Shown here: one piece after another, positions 32,639 through 45,094 of the stretch
Layout: every line of letters begins with the position of its first letter
Position numbering within the stretch: the stretch's first letter is position 1
Notes under the pieces: model-generated
What the model was told of the DNA's origin: nothing
What the model saw: the letters and a program-made list of their open reading frames with translations, nothing else
Databases searched by the model: none
Translations under genes and position numbers: made by a program
Assembly (NCBI RefSeq): GCF_050436995.1
Contig: NC_134771.1
Coordinates: 4,009,501 to 4,073,500, forward strand
DNA length: 64,000 nucleotides
Direction of reading: 5' to 3'
Source: Anticarsia gemmatalis
Lineage: Eukaryota > Arthropoda > Insecta > Lepidoptera > Erebidae

Positions 32639-32759
32639 TTTTAACCCATAACTGTCCCACTGCAGGGCAAGGGTCTCCTCCCTAACGAGGGGAAGGGGTT
32701 AGGCTGCAGTCCACCACGCTGACCAAGGGCAGGTTGGGGACTTTGCATATCTTCAATCA
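32639..32759 (-). mobile_element. SINE-C 3' half
   Basis: TTTAACCCATAACTGTCCCA CTGCAGGGCAAGGGTC to GGGACTTTGCATATCTTC. Confidence 0.85.
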
Positions 32760-33128
32760 TTTAGAATAGTATTATGACATCGCTACGTCGCAATTTCGTA
32801 TTTCGCAGTGGGTGTCTAATACAATGTATCAGTGTGTTATAATTTAATTGTAAAACAAAAATACAGGAGCTTGTGGCTTGGTTAAACGTAGCATGAGATT
32901 TTGTATAAACCTTTTACGAGTAATAAGTTTAAATACGTTTTGGAAGCACATTCAACTATCTTATTAAAACCATGTTCTATCTAAAACTTAAATACTCGTT
33001 TAATCTTACAAAATAACATAGATATTAATAGGTCGGCTAGAAAGAAATTAATTTATGAGTCTATAAGTCCGTCGGCTTCAAATTTTCATTCTACCTTTTA
33101 TGAATTCTAATATGGGTTGCAACTTTAG

Positions 33129-33245
33129 AGAGCACGTAAAGCCGCCGGTCCTGACATCTCTTTGTTCAAGTCAGTCTATCGTTCCACCGGACTATAAGAG
33201 TGAGGGAATAGAGAGTGTACCTGTGTATTGTGCACGCTATGAAGT
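33129..33245 (+). mobile_element. SINE-D body fragment
   Basis: AGAGCACGTAAAGCCGCCGG to GTGTATTGTGCACGCTATGA. A second, fuller copy follows 47 bp later. Confidence 0.75.
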
Positions 33246-33291
33246 AAGGCAATATAATATTATATTTATTTATTTAGTATATACTTCATTT

Positions 33292-33650
33292 GACTGCCTC
33301 TGTGGCGGGGTCGGTAGTGTATGCAACTGCCATGCGAGATGTCTCGGCTTCGAATCCTGGGTCGAGCCAAAAAGTATTTTCTGAGATTTTCTGTTAAGAA
33401 TTTCTTAGAAATTGCCTGGAGTTAGGAAGTTGAGGTCGTAGACCTCCGTACCTCGGAGAGCACGTAAAGCCGTCGGTCCTGCGCCTGACCTCTCACTGGT
33501 CGTGTCGGTTATCCGTCCCACCGAATTATGAGAGTGATGGAATAGAGAGTGTACCTGTGTATTGTGCATACACTATAAAGCAAGTCCTACACCGTAGGCC
33601 AGTTTTAATGCGACAGACCACAGCAGTCTGTCACAGCCGAATACCGGTTA
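33292..33650 (+). mobile_element. tRNA-derived SINE, family SINE-D, full length
   Basis: tRNA-like head GACTGCCTCTGTGGCGGGGT with GGCTTCGAATCCTGGGTCGA as B box, middle AATTTCTTAGAAATTGCCTG, GACCTCCGTACCTCGGAGAG, CACGTAAAGCCGTCGGTCCT, tail GGCCAGTTTTAATGCGACAG. Only this copy shows the whole unit. Confidence 0.85.
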
Positions 33651-34453
33651 GGACAATATTATTATGAAGGCTGGTTTAGCTGATTCGAAATAAACTGACC
33701 GTGGTCGAATGAAATAGGTTCTTTCACGCCATAAATATAGGTAGTACACATAGGAGTCCAGAAAAAATGGGATTAAAATTGATTACCAAATTTACAGTTA
33801 CAACTGTTTCATTTAAGTATTGTAATTTTATTAGTTTGTTTAAAATATTTGTTTGTTACATAATATTAGGTAAGCTTTAAAACGCAACAATAATAGATAT
33901 AAACACATATGACGCAATTCCTATTTTGTTTTTCCAGTCCCATGTAATAGGGGGCGAACCTATTGTCGTATACCGAGCAAATGACTAAGTATATTCAGTT
34001 TTTGCCTGAATCGTTAAGAACTTATAAATGGCATTTTTATATGCTAATATAACGCACAATTGAACCTAAAACAAATTCACTTAATACACATTTAAACCAC
34101 CATAAATCATCGTATTTACAACAATTTGTTTCGCTAACTATAAACAATTTGTTGTAACAGCAATATAATTACTATTTATATAGTAATACTCTATAACAAG
34201 TATCGTTTAAGCAGACATAGTGTTACATAAATATAAATCTAAGCAAATAGCTTCAATTATGCTGGTTCGTTTTGATGTACGACTTAGTACCGAAAACCGC
34301 CACAGTGTGAAGAGCGCTAGTGTAGTTTTAAAAGCTACTCGACAATAGATGGCGTTGTTGAAATCGATATTTATAGATCGTGTGGTTGAGTGAGATTTTG
34401 TAAGAAATGTGATTTGATTTACAATTGAAATGTAGAGATGATAGGAATCATAA
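33651..34453. other. Unique sequence with a dispersed repeat word
   Basis: 33,935-34,065 (GTCCCATGTAATAGGGGGCG to TAATATAACGCACAATTG) is related to 42,340-42,430 and to short words at 11,765 and 29,566. No gene. Confidence 0.5.
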
Positions 34454-34652
34454 TCTATCCATATATATAAAAATGAATTGCTGTTCGTTAGTCTCGCTAA
34501 AACTCGTGAACGGCTGGACCGATTTGGCTAATTTTGGTCTTGAATTATTTGTGAAAGTCCAGAGAAGGTGTAAAAGGTGAATAAAAATGAAAATGCGCGG
34601 TATTAAATAAAAACAAGACAGCGTGAGCGGAGCTGCTGGGGGGGTCAGCTAG
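34454..34652 (+). mobile_element. Helitron-like element, family HEL-C
   Basis: TCTATCCATATATATAAAAA start, ATTGCTGTTCGTTAGTCTCG, AACGGCTGGACCGATTTGGC, AGTCCAGAGAAGGTG, and GGGGTCAGCTAG end. Confidence 0.7.
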
Positions 34653-34964
34653 TTAATTATACATTATTTTTTATTTGTGTAGCTATTTATGTTTGTGTTT
34701 GGCATATTATGTGTTCTACGAAGGTACGAGCTCACGGTTCATCAAAAATATTTCATGGTATTGAATCAAGGCCTTGATATTTTAGTTCAAGAGAAATGTT
34801 TTTCAAATGTTTCGGGCTGGCCAGCTACTGGACTTAGATAAATTTTGTTATTTTTCTCTCATTAGAGAAGCGTTTTTGAGATAGATTTTTGATTCAAATC
34901 CCTTTTTTTTTGTTAGGTTTTATGATATTTTAGATGAACGTTCAGAGTACATGAACTTTTAGTA

Positions 34965-35234
34965 TCTATACTAATATTATAAAGCTGAAGAGTTTGTTTG
35001 TTTGATTGTTTGTTTGTTTGTTAGTTTGAACCCGCTAATCTCAAGAACTAGTGGTCCTATTTGAGAAATTCTTGCAGTGTTAGATAGTCCATTTATCAAG
35101 GAAGGTTATAGGCTATATATCATCACGCTACTACCAATAGGAGCAGAGTACCAGTGAAAAACGTTACAAAAGCGGGGAAAATTTTGACTCATTCTCACTT
35201 ATGTGACGCAAGCGAAGTTGCGCGGGTCAGCTAG
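34965..35234 (+). mobile_element. Non-autonomous Helitron, HEL-A, full length
   Basis: TCTATACTAATATTATAAAG start to CGCAAGCGAAGTTGCGCGGG TCAGCTAG end. Confidence 0.9.
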
Positions 35235-35286
35235 TATTAAGATAAAAATGCGACCTTTGTTACCCAATGTCCTACGATTATCTTCC

Positions 35287-35313
35287 ACCCTTTTCTTTTT
35301 TTTTTTTTTTTTT
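35287..35313. repeat. Poly-T tract
   Basis: More than 20 T's with one interruption, then CGTCAGGATAACCCG; may be the reversed A-tail of a retroelement that I cannot identify. Confidence 0.7.
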
Positions 35314-35700
35314 CGTCAGGATAACCCGTTGGAGTCGATTAATTATCTTCCACCCTACCTTACTTAGGACTACTAGTAAGTATATGAGGTCTAGCCTCGC
35401 GCATTTAGGGTCAAAATGTTGTCAAAACTAACAAAATACAAACTACAATATACCTTGATATAGATGGAAGTACCCACTTATCTAAGAACCCGACATTCTC
35501 CCAAACCATATTGTCTTCAAAACTGCTTATTATATATAAAAATATTTAAAACATAAGCTACAGATAATTTTGTGAGCTGTTTAATATGTTTTTCCCACAT
35601 CATGCGATACGTAGGTCTTTGAATTATAAACAAAATTATTAGGATTGTGAACCAGTGGACGATATGCGATGGAAAGCTATATATTTTTCATTACCGGTGT

Positions 35701-35793
35701 TACTCTCGGTTTCTGAGGTACATTTAACGGTTATTTATCTATTCAATAGCGTTAAAACTCATACAAAAAATAGATAAACTACCGCTAATGTGT
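35701..35793. mobile_element. Palindromic MITE, MITE-P copy 3
   Basis: GGTTTCTGAGGTACATTTAA left arm and AATAGATAAACTACCGCTAA right arm. Confidence 0.75.
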
Positions 35794-35905
35794 ATATGTA
35801 TATGAGTGAAAAAGACGGAAAATGCGTAACTAATCAGAGCTTACACGGCGTTTATTAGTAAGACAGTAATTGTAAGAAAATAGGAATTATGATTAGCTAT
35901 AAAAA

Positions 35906-36064
35906 TCTATACATATAAAAATTAATTGCTGTTCGTTAGTCTTGCTGAAACTCGAGAACGGCTGGACCGATTTGGCTGATTTTTGTCTTGAATTATTTAT
36001 TTGTGGAAGTCCAGAGAAGGTGTAAAAGGTGAATAAAAAAGCGTGAGCTGCCCGGGTTAGCTAG
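35906..36064 (+). mobile_element. Helitron-like element, HEL-C
   Basis: TCTATACATATAAAAATTAA start, AACGGCTGGACCGATTTGGC, and GCCCGGGTTAGCTAG end; shorter than the copy at 34454. Confidence 0.7.
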
Positions 36065-36480
36065 TAAGCTATAAATATACATATTATAGCTTTAACTACC
36101 CAACAAGTTTAAGAACCGAAATATTTAAGACATAATGAGCAGAATCAAGTTTAATACGGTCAAGTTTCTGACCGAAACGTTTAATATTCATAATTTAAAT
36201 TATAACTATACTTATGTGGGTAACGAATATTATTAATTTTTGGATGTTTAGCTTGTGAATGCGGGCGGTTTTGCCTGAAAAGTATTATGGTATTAAGGTA
36301 TAAGTAATAAATTATGTCATTATTCAAAGAAATGCGAATTTAGACAGGCGGTATTTTTATATATTGTACAATTAAAACTGAATTCTTGTTTAAATATAAT
36401 TATATCCAAAAGGTATTAGCATTTTTTAAAAGAATTATGGGATTCAAGCACTTTTTTCTTGCTACGTTTTTCAGTAACTA

Positions 36481-36836
36481 TCTATACATATGAAATGACT
36501 TGTCCTGACTGACTCATTGACTGATTGAATGGCTTATAATCATCGCACAGCCCAGACCATAGAAGTAAGAAACATGAAATTTGGTCAATGGTTTTTCTTT
36601 AGTAAACCACTTTTATCAGGATAAAATAGGGGATAAAAGTTTGTATGGAAGCTCGTCATTTCTGGAGCTAGAAGCATGAAATTTCATATTTGGATTGGAT
36701 TGAATTCTTGTTTGAAATAAATAAACTCGTGTTTCTGGGTTTTTCGAAATTCATCTTCGAGCGGTTTAAAATAGGATTGAAAGTCATATTTTAGTATTCT
36801 TTATTCTACGCGAGTAGAACCGTGCGGGTCCACTAT
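36481..36836 (+). mobile_element. Helitron-like element, long diverged type
   Basis: TCTATACATATGAAATGACT start, GACTGACTCATTGACTGATT, two AAACATGAAATTT-type words, ACGCGAGTAGAACCGTGCGG near the end; CTAG not preserved. Confidence 0.5.
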
Positions 36837-38879
36837 TAGGTACATAGAATTGAGTTTGTATACTTTTCATTTGTAACATTTTCGAATAAGGTAATCAAAT
36901 TGTGAAAACATAGCAAGATTTGCGAAAATTTCAAATGCAATTGCATTACTTATTCAGAAAGACTGTACAGATTTTCCAGTAAACGTACAGACAGAAACCT
37001 GTACATATTAATATTAAATACAGCGTATATTTATATGCGCGTATGTGTCATGTTGACATGAGTATCCAGTTACACAGAGTAATATGGTGATAGAGACTCG
37101 ACAAGGCGCTTGCTGAGAAAAGTCAGAGACTCTATAAGAATGGGAATAGTATGGAATTTTGCTGTAGTAATATTTTGTAGTTTCTAGTATTTAGAGAGGT
37201 ATTAGATTGTGAGGCCTATACGCAGAATAAAATTGAAGACATTGCATTTCATAACTGTTCAATTACAGTAAATTAGATATTATGCTTGCTTATTGATTAT
37301 GAAGGATGCCATGACGGAAGCCATATACCCTGATTTGATGACTATAAAATTGCTGAATTACAGAAATATACGTAAAAAAATTATCCAGAGTCCCACTGTT
37401 GGACAAAGGGTAATTCCCAAAGTTTGCGGAAGATGACTTTTCTTTTACCATCCAATATGGAACGTATCCATATTATTCGTAATTTTTATTATTATGTTAA
37501 CTTTTAATTATGAACAAAGCTGTAATTAATACTACTCTAAAAAATGTTTGAACAAAAATTGTAAAATACCTATATTTTTTAGCAAATAAACAATAATTGT
37601 ACTCTTGTCCTCTGAAAATAATCGATATACTTAACAAAATAATTCAAGAAAATTCCCAAGCCTCTGAGTTCTCCACTACTCTGTGGGATACAAACTGATG
37701 ATTATGTTAATTCAAAGGTTTCGTCTTAAATCTAGTTTTATACCCTAATGGCGGATTAGTAATATAATAATATTATAATATAATCCAAAAAGCGCCGATA
37801 ACCATCTGTCCAGGGCATAAACAATTTGTTTTTGAATATAGGTTATGGAAAACGCGGGAATTATAATGAGATGACGTGTTGTTGCTTTTTTTTTTAAGTT
37901 GACGTCATTACGGCCTAATGTTTTTAAAAGTTTTTGAATTTGGAATAGTGTAATAAAGTCTAGGTATACAACCTTTTTGATATAATTATTTTCGCGGTTA
38001 TAGATTTCGCGATTTTAAAAACATGTAGATAAGTCTTTAAAAGTATTATTTTTATCTGTGCAAGGAATGTGAATAAGGACTTCGTAATTTTTTTATTTTA
38101 TTTGTTGATTAAATTATAATTGAAATATAAAAACTTTTCTAAGCTAAACTCTGAGCCAATATTCGTATAAGCCACTTTACTACTATCTATCAGATAGCTC
38201 ATAATAATATCATCCCCAAGCAAATGAAAACTGTATTAAAATCAGTTCAGTAGTTTTCAGAGTTCGTCGCGAAACAGACAGACAGACACGACAAGGGATT
38301 AGTTTTAGAAATCACTGTTATTGTTGTCAACGTTATTAACAAACAAAAGATTTAATTTCAATAGAAGTATAAATCATTCTAGATTACTAATGATCTTATT
38401 CCATACAAGAACGTAATAAGCGACTCTACATTTCTTTCACTTAATCTCTTTTTCCACTGAGCAGTGCATGATTTTCCTTTTCAAACGATTTGTAGGAATG
38501 CATCATTCTAGTGCTAAAAGGGATTAAGTCACCTTATCGTACTTAAATCTTGTGATCTTTTGCTAATTTAGATTGGAGATATTGTTTTGTAAAACAATGT
38601 AAGGAAAAATCTAGTATTTGTTTTCCTGTGTTTTGAAAATATAAGAATTAGTAGGAGGAAAAATGTGGTTGGTAATAAATTATGATGTTAAGAATTTTGT
38701 TTTATACTGCAACTGGTTATTCCTAAGGTTTTGCTCGTGTAAAAGATTTTTGCGACTATAGTTGCCTATGCACTATTTGACAGAGCGCCTTGGTTCTTTC
38801 AAGATAATATTAGTTATTTAGTATACATTTAATTAATAGGTTTAGTTTGTTAGATTCTGAAAGCAAAATACTCGTGGTA
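36837..38879. other. Long AT-rich unique stretch
   Basis: No gene on either strand. 38,215-38,300 has a Helitron-like tail (AAAATCAGTTCAGTAGTTTT, AACAGACAGACAGACACGAC). Otherwise nothing recognised. Confidence 0.4.
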
Positions 38880-38970
38880 TCCTACTAATATTATAAATGC
38901 GAAAGTTTGTGGGGATGAATCTATGAACGTTTGTTATTCTTTTTCGCATAGAGTGCTGACATTTGTTGGT
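38880..38970 (+). mobile_element. HEL-B 5' end, truncated
   Basis: TCCTACTAATATTATAAATG CGAAAGTTTGTGGG, then decays. Confidence 0.7.
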
Positions 38971-38991
38971 ACTCATAAACTATTAACTTTT

Positions 38992-39272
38992 TTAACCCGA
39001 TACTGTACTACTGCAGGGCAAGGGTCTCCTCCCAAACGATGGGGAGGGCCTTGAGTCCACCACGCTTGCCAAGCTCTCAAAAAATTTATTAACCAAAATT
39101 TTTTAGGCATGCAATGTTTCATCACGATGTTTTCCTTCACCGTTAAAGCAAGCGATAATCATATCTAATACAGACATAACTTTGAAAAGTCATTGGTGTG
39201 TTGCCTCGGGTTCGAACCTGCAACCACTTGCGTGGGAGGTGCCAACTTAAACCTGTCACTCGGCTATCACTG
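38992..39272 (-). mobile_element. tRNA-derived SINE, SINE-C, near full length
   Basis: ACTGCAGGGCAAGGGTCTCC ... CGGGTTCGAACCTGCAACCA ... CACTCGGCTATCACTG. Confidence 0.9.
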
Positions 39273-39911
39273 CCTAAATTAACTAGCTAATTTTAATTCT
39301 AATATTCCTAAATCACATTTAGCATCAGCCATATTGAAAATGTTGAACAACATTCAAGCTAATACGCTCTTATTATACGAAATGAGCGTCACTAAATTGA
39401 TATTGACCTCAAATTGACGCTCTTTGCTCATTCAAATTGTACACCATTATAATTAGGTAGAAAACCGCACGACCGAGTGTTGTATCATAACGACACTAAC
39501 CCGCGTAGGGGGCAGACAGACACGACTTTTGAACAAAACAAATAACGTAAAATAATATGAAAAAATGGCGAACGAAAGTGTAAAACCTCTTTGGTTGAAA
39601 TTACATTTGAATTTCGGACGTTCGGTGTTTATGGTGTGATTATTTTTTATCTGTGGTGTTGTCTATGTTTTGAATTTTGTGCGAAAATGTGAAATATTAT
39701 TATCAAAGTATAATGGTCTTGTGTAAACATGAAATATGAGTAATTGTGGATATATAAATATCCAGAAATGTTCAAGTATTTTTCCGCATCGTTGAAGATC
39801 AACAAAGTACGAATGACTAACATCAATAATTTTTTGAGGTAAGCATTTGAACATAACTTAACGTTTTATTTGGTGTTCTAATTACATAGTTTAGCAATCA
39901 GTATATACTCG
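39273..39911. other. Unique sequence
   Basis: No repeat or gene recognised; GAGCGTCA / TTGACGCTC words at 39,385-39,425 form an imperfect inverted pair. Confidence 0.4.
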
Positions 39912-40023
39912 TAACCGGCGGTCCTGTATGACAAGATGTATGGATGTGAATGAAGCCAGGGACGTTTGTAAGGATCGTACCAAGTGGCGATCTTTGGTCT
40001 TTGCCTACTGCTATGGAAAAAAC
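39912..40023 (+). mobile_element. RTE-type LINE 3' end
   Basis: ATGGATGTGAATGAAGCCAG, then GATCGTACCAAGTGGCG, encoding D-R-T-K-W-R-S-L-V-F-A-Y. Confidence 0.8.
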
Positions 40024-40670
40024 TACTTATTTATACATTAATTTAAATGATTACAACTGTTTGAATTTTTTTTGATAATAGACGCGAAAATTAAAAACTC
40101 TAATACTCACCTTGCTTATTGGCTTGGCCACTTCTAAATACGGGAACATATTGCTGGAAAATGTAGAGAAATAAGAAAATTTGGTGTGTGTGTGTAATAC
40201 ACAAGGTTCTGAATACAAGTCTGGAGTTTTGCGACGTAATCAACAATGTGATGGAAAACAAGGCAATCATTTTTTTATTTAGTTTTCCAACCCTTTACCT
40301 CCGGCCTTCACCTGATATTCTTTGCCGAAAAAGGATCTTTATTCCGTAATTTTTCTCTATACATCATATTATTATTATTTTCCTGGAAAACTTTCTTTCT
40401 TTAACCAAAAACCCCGTGGGAAGATCTAGTTTTGTAAAACAGTTCTCAAAATCGTATCCAGACATGTATTAACATAATTATGTTTTAGGCGCCAGTCGGC
40501 ATTGAGCGGCCATTTTGTTTTAATATTCATGAACCGAAAACCGTTTCCTGTGATTACTGAGGGACTAGTGAAAATAAAAATAATAATAAATTCTATCGTG
40601 TCGCCGTTTGGGATTTCTTTAAGGTTTTCTATTTTTCTATTACTTAATTTTAACAAGACAAAGTCGGAGT
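40024..40670. other. Mostly unique; compact non-repetitive block 40,480-40,640
   Basis: GCCAGTCGGCATTGAGCGGC and TTCATGAACCGAAAACCG are not part of any repeat seen here. No coding signal. Confidence 0.4.
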
Positions 40671-40935
40671 AGTGACAGCCGAGTGGTGTAGTGGCGCCTC
40701 CCACGCAAGTGGTCGAGGGTTCGAAGTTAACCTAACCTTCCTTTTGTATATATAACTTAGGAAGCAATAAATGATGTAAATTTGAATTTGAGTTATGTTT
40801 ACATTAGAAATAATTATCACTTGTTCCAACGGTGAAGGAATATATCATGATGCAACTATGCATGCCTGAGAGCCCGCACTTGGCCAGTGTGGTGGACTCA
40901 AGGCCTGACTACTCCCTCAGTCCGGGAGGAGACCA
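40671..40935 (+). mobile_element. SINE-C with a 60-bp foreign segment replacing part of the head
   Basis: The head is good to the B box (GACAGCCGAGTGGTGTAGTG, GGGTTCGAAG). Then about 40,736-40,796 (TAACCTAACCTTCCTTTTGT ... GAAGCAATAAATGATGTAAA) is not SINE-C, and the element resumes at AGTTATGTTTACATTAGAAA. Confidence 0.8.
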
Positions 40936-41048
40936 TTACAGATTGAAATTTGGGTTGTTTGTGAAAAAATTACGTAAAATTTCGTGATGGAGGAAAAATC
41001 AATCATGGAATGGAGTTATCTAATTTTCAGTGCAGTTTTGCAAACTTT

Positions 41049-41236
41049 CAGGAACTGTGTTAAAGAACTCTAAGGCATGCAATTTTTTATTACAATGTTT
41101 TCCTTCACCGTGATAATTATTGATATTTACGAGTTTATCAGGTGAATTTGAAAAGTCATTGGTGTGTTGACTCGGGTACGAATCATCGACCACTTGCGTG
41201 TGAGACGTTAGCTTAGACCACTATACTATTGGTGTT
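41049..41236 (-). mobile_element. SINE-C, 5' two thirds
   Basis: CTAAGGCATGCAATTTTTTA, GTTTTCCTTCACCGTGATAA, GAAAAGTCATTGGTGTGTTG, diverged B and A boxes. Confidence 0.75.
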
Positions 41237-42619
41237 AGAGATTGTTTTAATTTTGCCTATCACTGTATTGTCTTTGATATTATAACAGTTTTTAATAAGA
41301 AAAATTAAATTTAATGACAGTCAGTCTTGTTGTTTTAAAAAAAAACTGCTTAATCTTTAAAAGATACAGGGGCGTTTAGGATTGTAGCAATTTCTTTTGT
41401 TTCTACCTAACCTCATGACATTAAGGTGTGATGCTATATACTTATATATTTAATATCGTTCTTTAATCGTCACTTAATGTTCTTATTGCATTCGAACCCT
41501 AATAATACCTAATCCACAAAAAATCCTAGATTACAAAGAGATCAAGCATTAAACGATACAAAATTATACAAAATCATTTGATCTTATTCTATGATCTATT
41601 TTTAATGATGGCCGCCGGACGCCATTACGTTCCAATTTCAAATTCAAATTTCCAAGCCGCCTGCGCAGGCGCCGGGCGTCTGTCGCGACTGTGGTTTTTA
41701 AAAAAAATATAGTCATTTCTGTTTCCGGGTTCGTAAATAGGGGTGTGCTGTGTTTAGGGGTGGTCACAACCCTACGGCTGTCAAATTTAATGATTATTTT
41801 TATGTAATCAATCGATTTCGTGTATCGAATGAGTTTGTAAATAATGATGTGTTTTAGTAAGCATAGTGGTTTTTTTTTTGTGAATGGAATACCGTGACGA
41901 AGGTTGTGTAGATTGTATAATCGATTTAGTAAAGAAATTGTCCGCAAAATTGTCCACTTGCTTTAGTTTTCAGCTTCACGAATTAGTCATTGCGTGATAT
42001 TATACAGCCTTCTTAAAAAAGTAGGCTTTTCAACACATTTTTTTTTTAATTTCGAACTAGTAGTCTCTGAGCTAAGAGCGTTCAAACAACCAGACAAATT
42101 ATGTTAGATGAGAACTGCCAAACATATTCATATATTTCTAAATACACACTCAGAACACATAGTTGTAATCATCTCATAATATTTTCTTCGGGGATTCAAA
42201 CCCACTATCAGTGGCTAAATATCAGCAATGTCATAGGCGAGGTAACCACATTAACCAATCATACATACATACAATAACGCTTGTTATATCCGAGGGTTTA
42301 GATAAAAATGTATGAAATACACCCGCGTTTCACTATTAACAATGTCCTACGTTATAGGGGGCGAGCCTATTGCTATATACCGGGCACGTTACCAAATTAC
42401 GGGTAACTTTTGAGAAATATTCTAATATAACGCACCCCCGGTGCAATACTGTCACATATGCAAAAATGTAGTTTTTCAGGAGAACCATAGAAAACTTTGA
42501 CACCTCACAAAACAATGACTCTATAAGATATCTATAGATGTGATTATTTTTACAAAGTGACAGTGTTGCACCGGGCGTGCGATAAATTATAACAATATTG
42601 TATTACTTTATTAAACTCT
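41237..42619. other. Mixed unique and decayed repeat sequence
   Basis: 41,560-41,780 is a GC-richer block. 41,964-42,105 is a decayed reverse HEL-A (GTCATTGCGTGATATTATAC, AGAGCGTTCAAACAACCAG). 42,340-42,430 belongs to the dispersed repeat also at 33,935. The 127-codon minus-strand ORF at 41,564-41,947 has no recognisable domain. Confidence 0.4.
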
Positions 42620-42750
42620 TATCCTATATGACAAGATGTATGGATGTGAATGAGCCAAGGAAAGTTTGAAAGGATCGTACCAAGTGTCGCCTTTAGTCTT
42701 TGCTTATACCTATGGGAAAAAGGCGTGATTTTATGTAGATATGCATGTTG
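42620..42750 (+). mobile_element. RTE-type LINE 3' end
   Basis: ATGGATGTGAATGAGCCAAG, then GATCGTACCAAGTGTCGCC, tail GGCGTGATTTTATGTAGATA. Confidence 0.75.
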
Positions 42751-44532
42751 TATGTATTAAGCTTTTATGTAAATAAATGTTTTTTCGAGAATTCTGTTTC
42801 GCGATAGGTATCATGCAAATATTATTACCATTTCGCATGTTTTTGCACGACTGTCAGGTGTATTCCACTCATTGTTTAACATATTAATGAAAATTTAATT
42901 ACTTTTCGAAATTCATGGAAAATTGTTCATTTACTTGAGTAATGTAAATGCAACCATTTTTGAAATAAATAGTAGTGTTACAAGCAATGCTATTGCCTTA
43001 TGTCCTGAAATAATACAATATTAAGAAGAATGCGAGTGTCTGGTGATCTGAAGCACAGGTTCTACCGAGTGGAGACCGCAGTACTCTGAGGGTATTTCTA
43101 AGTCTAACTGTATTGTTAAAAGACAATTAAATATACCCTTGTAAGAGAATGTCTTGCATTAGTTTTAAGTCGTAACGATGTTTTGTTTATTTACCGACTT
43201 TCCGACCAAACGGTTTTTTTATGTCAAGTAATTCCCAGTGATTCTATATCAGTCTTACCGATTCCGATAGTATCGGTTAGCTTGTTATAAGATATTTCAG
43301 TTTTTATCTATACTCTCGTTGTCACTTTATCTATCGGATAGGTTATCTTAAACTAGTTCGTTAGGTGTGAGTCCAGCCATTAGCATTTAAAATCATGTAA
43401 ATCCATTATATTCTATACATTATAACTGACTGCTTGACCCGAGAACATTTCCCATGATTACCACACACTATTCGGCCATCTAAAAAACACAATTCACAAA
43501 TTTTAACCCCGATTTTCCCCATAATTTGCTCAAAAAAGGCCTAGTTGTACAACAAAAGGGCTAACAAGCAACCTTTCCACTAGTTTGAACTAGAAAATTA
43601 TCTAGAATTGTACAAAAGAACCAATTTACTTATTGTTGTTAAGTTAAATTGTTCGGAGAAGAGGGTGAGCGAATCAAAATGTATTGTGCGCGGTTATTCG
43701 CTTGTGAAGACGAGGGAAGACGCGGGGTGGAGCTATGTTTTATGTATTTGTTGACTGAAAGCGAAAATTGTTATGTGTAACGAATTTTTTTTTTAAATCA
43801 GCCTATATTTTGGTATACTAAAGAACGAAACTCATTGCAAAAGTAATGTATCTTCAACTAGTTGTCCCGCGATTATAATTCATCCTATGTATATTGCTTC
43901 ATCCACCGTTTATAGATTCATTATTGAAAATAAAATCTACTATGTTAATTTGATTTTCGCTTTTTGTCTTTAGTTAAAATTTTAAGTTGTTTTAGCCGTG
44001 GCTGATTGCTTACATATTTGTGTTTAATGACAATTGTTAAATTACACATCATATGCATATGTTGCCACCTGATAATTGCTAAAGTCAAGTCAAAAGTCTG
44101 ATTTACAAATAAAAAAACATCGTATGATGATCGATCTATTGGCTTAAAAGGTTTGATACAGACACAATAATAATTTGCTTCTTTTTAGCATCGATGTCAA
44201 AAATTAAAACACAACCTAAGAATCAAACCTGCGACCACAGAATCAATACCATACAATATAACTTTTACATAAAATCATAAAGTTACTATGTTGAATTTAA
44301 AATTCAGACCATGTTTCAAATTAGCATATTATCGGCTAGATTATGTGCCTAGGTAATAAATCAGCATTAAACCAAACCTAGTACCTAGTTAGACTGTAAA
44401 TTAATATTCTACTATAACGACTGCCTTTGTGGTCTAGATGTTAGGATATATAGGGACTGCTGATCGTGAAGTGTCGGGTTCGCATACCGGTTTCGGCAAT
44501 GCTATTGGTTATTGCTAATTTATATCAGAAAT
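42751..44532. other. AT-rich unique stretch
   Basis: No protein gene. 44,420-44,510 is a degraded tRNA-like SINE head (GACTGCCTTTGTGGTCTAGA, TCGGGTTCGCATACCGG). Otherwise nothing recognised. Confidence 0.4.
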
Positions 44533-44835
44533 CATCATGGCTTAGCCTCTCTTTCAAACTATGTCCAGTCTCACCGGATGCAGCTGAGTAGTATTTTACA
44601 TGAAGCGATTGCCTATCTGACCTCCACAACCCTGTTACCTGGGTTATAACACGATACCCTTCGGTAAGACTGTTTGCCAGACTTTCAAGCTTCTGACTAC
44701 TGTTAACGACTGTCAAAGATCTTCGAAATTGACAGGCAGAAACACGGAGGAACACCCATCCACGGAACAACCTCGACAAGCGTGGCTTAACTCAGAGATC
44801 GATCCGCGTGGCTGTTGATAACTAAACCACGAGCT
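44533..44835 (-). mobile_element. 5S-derived SINE 5S2
   Basis: Reverse copy ending in CAAGCGTGGCTTAACTCAGA GATCGATCCGCG; internal deletion in the middle removes part of the GGATGGGTG block (CACCCATCCACGGAAC remains). Confidence 0.85.
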
Positions 44836-45094
44836 CTTCAAACTTGCTTATAATACAAACTAATTACTGAAGGTATTGTACTGTAGGTACTAATTTAATT
44901 GAAATAGGGAAATAAAATAAGAATCTAGTTTTTTGCTCAACACGGAAATGGTGCATAAAGCAGTATTTTTTATTGTTATTAGTCTTTTGCTTATAGGTCA
45001 TTCAGGCGAGGTAAAGTACCTAATTATATACTGGAACTATAGACACGGTATGTAAATTACCGTGGTATATAGAAGCAGTTGAAGTGCTGAACAT

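Noticed and set aside
41564..41947. 127-codon minus-strand ORF
   Set aside because: No recognisable motif, low-complexity basic and AT-coded residues, no splice or start context; more likely chance.
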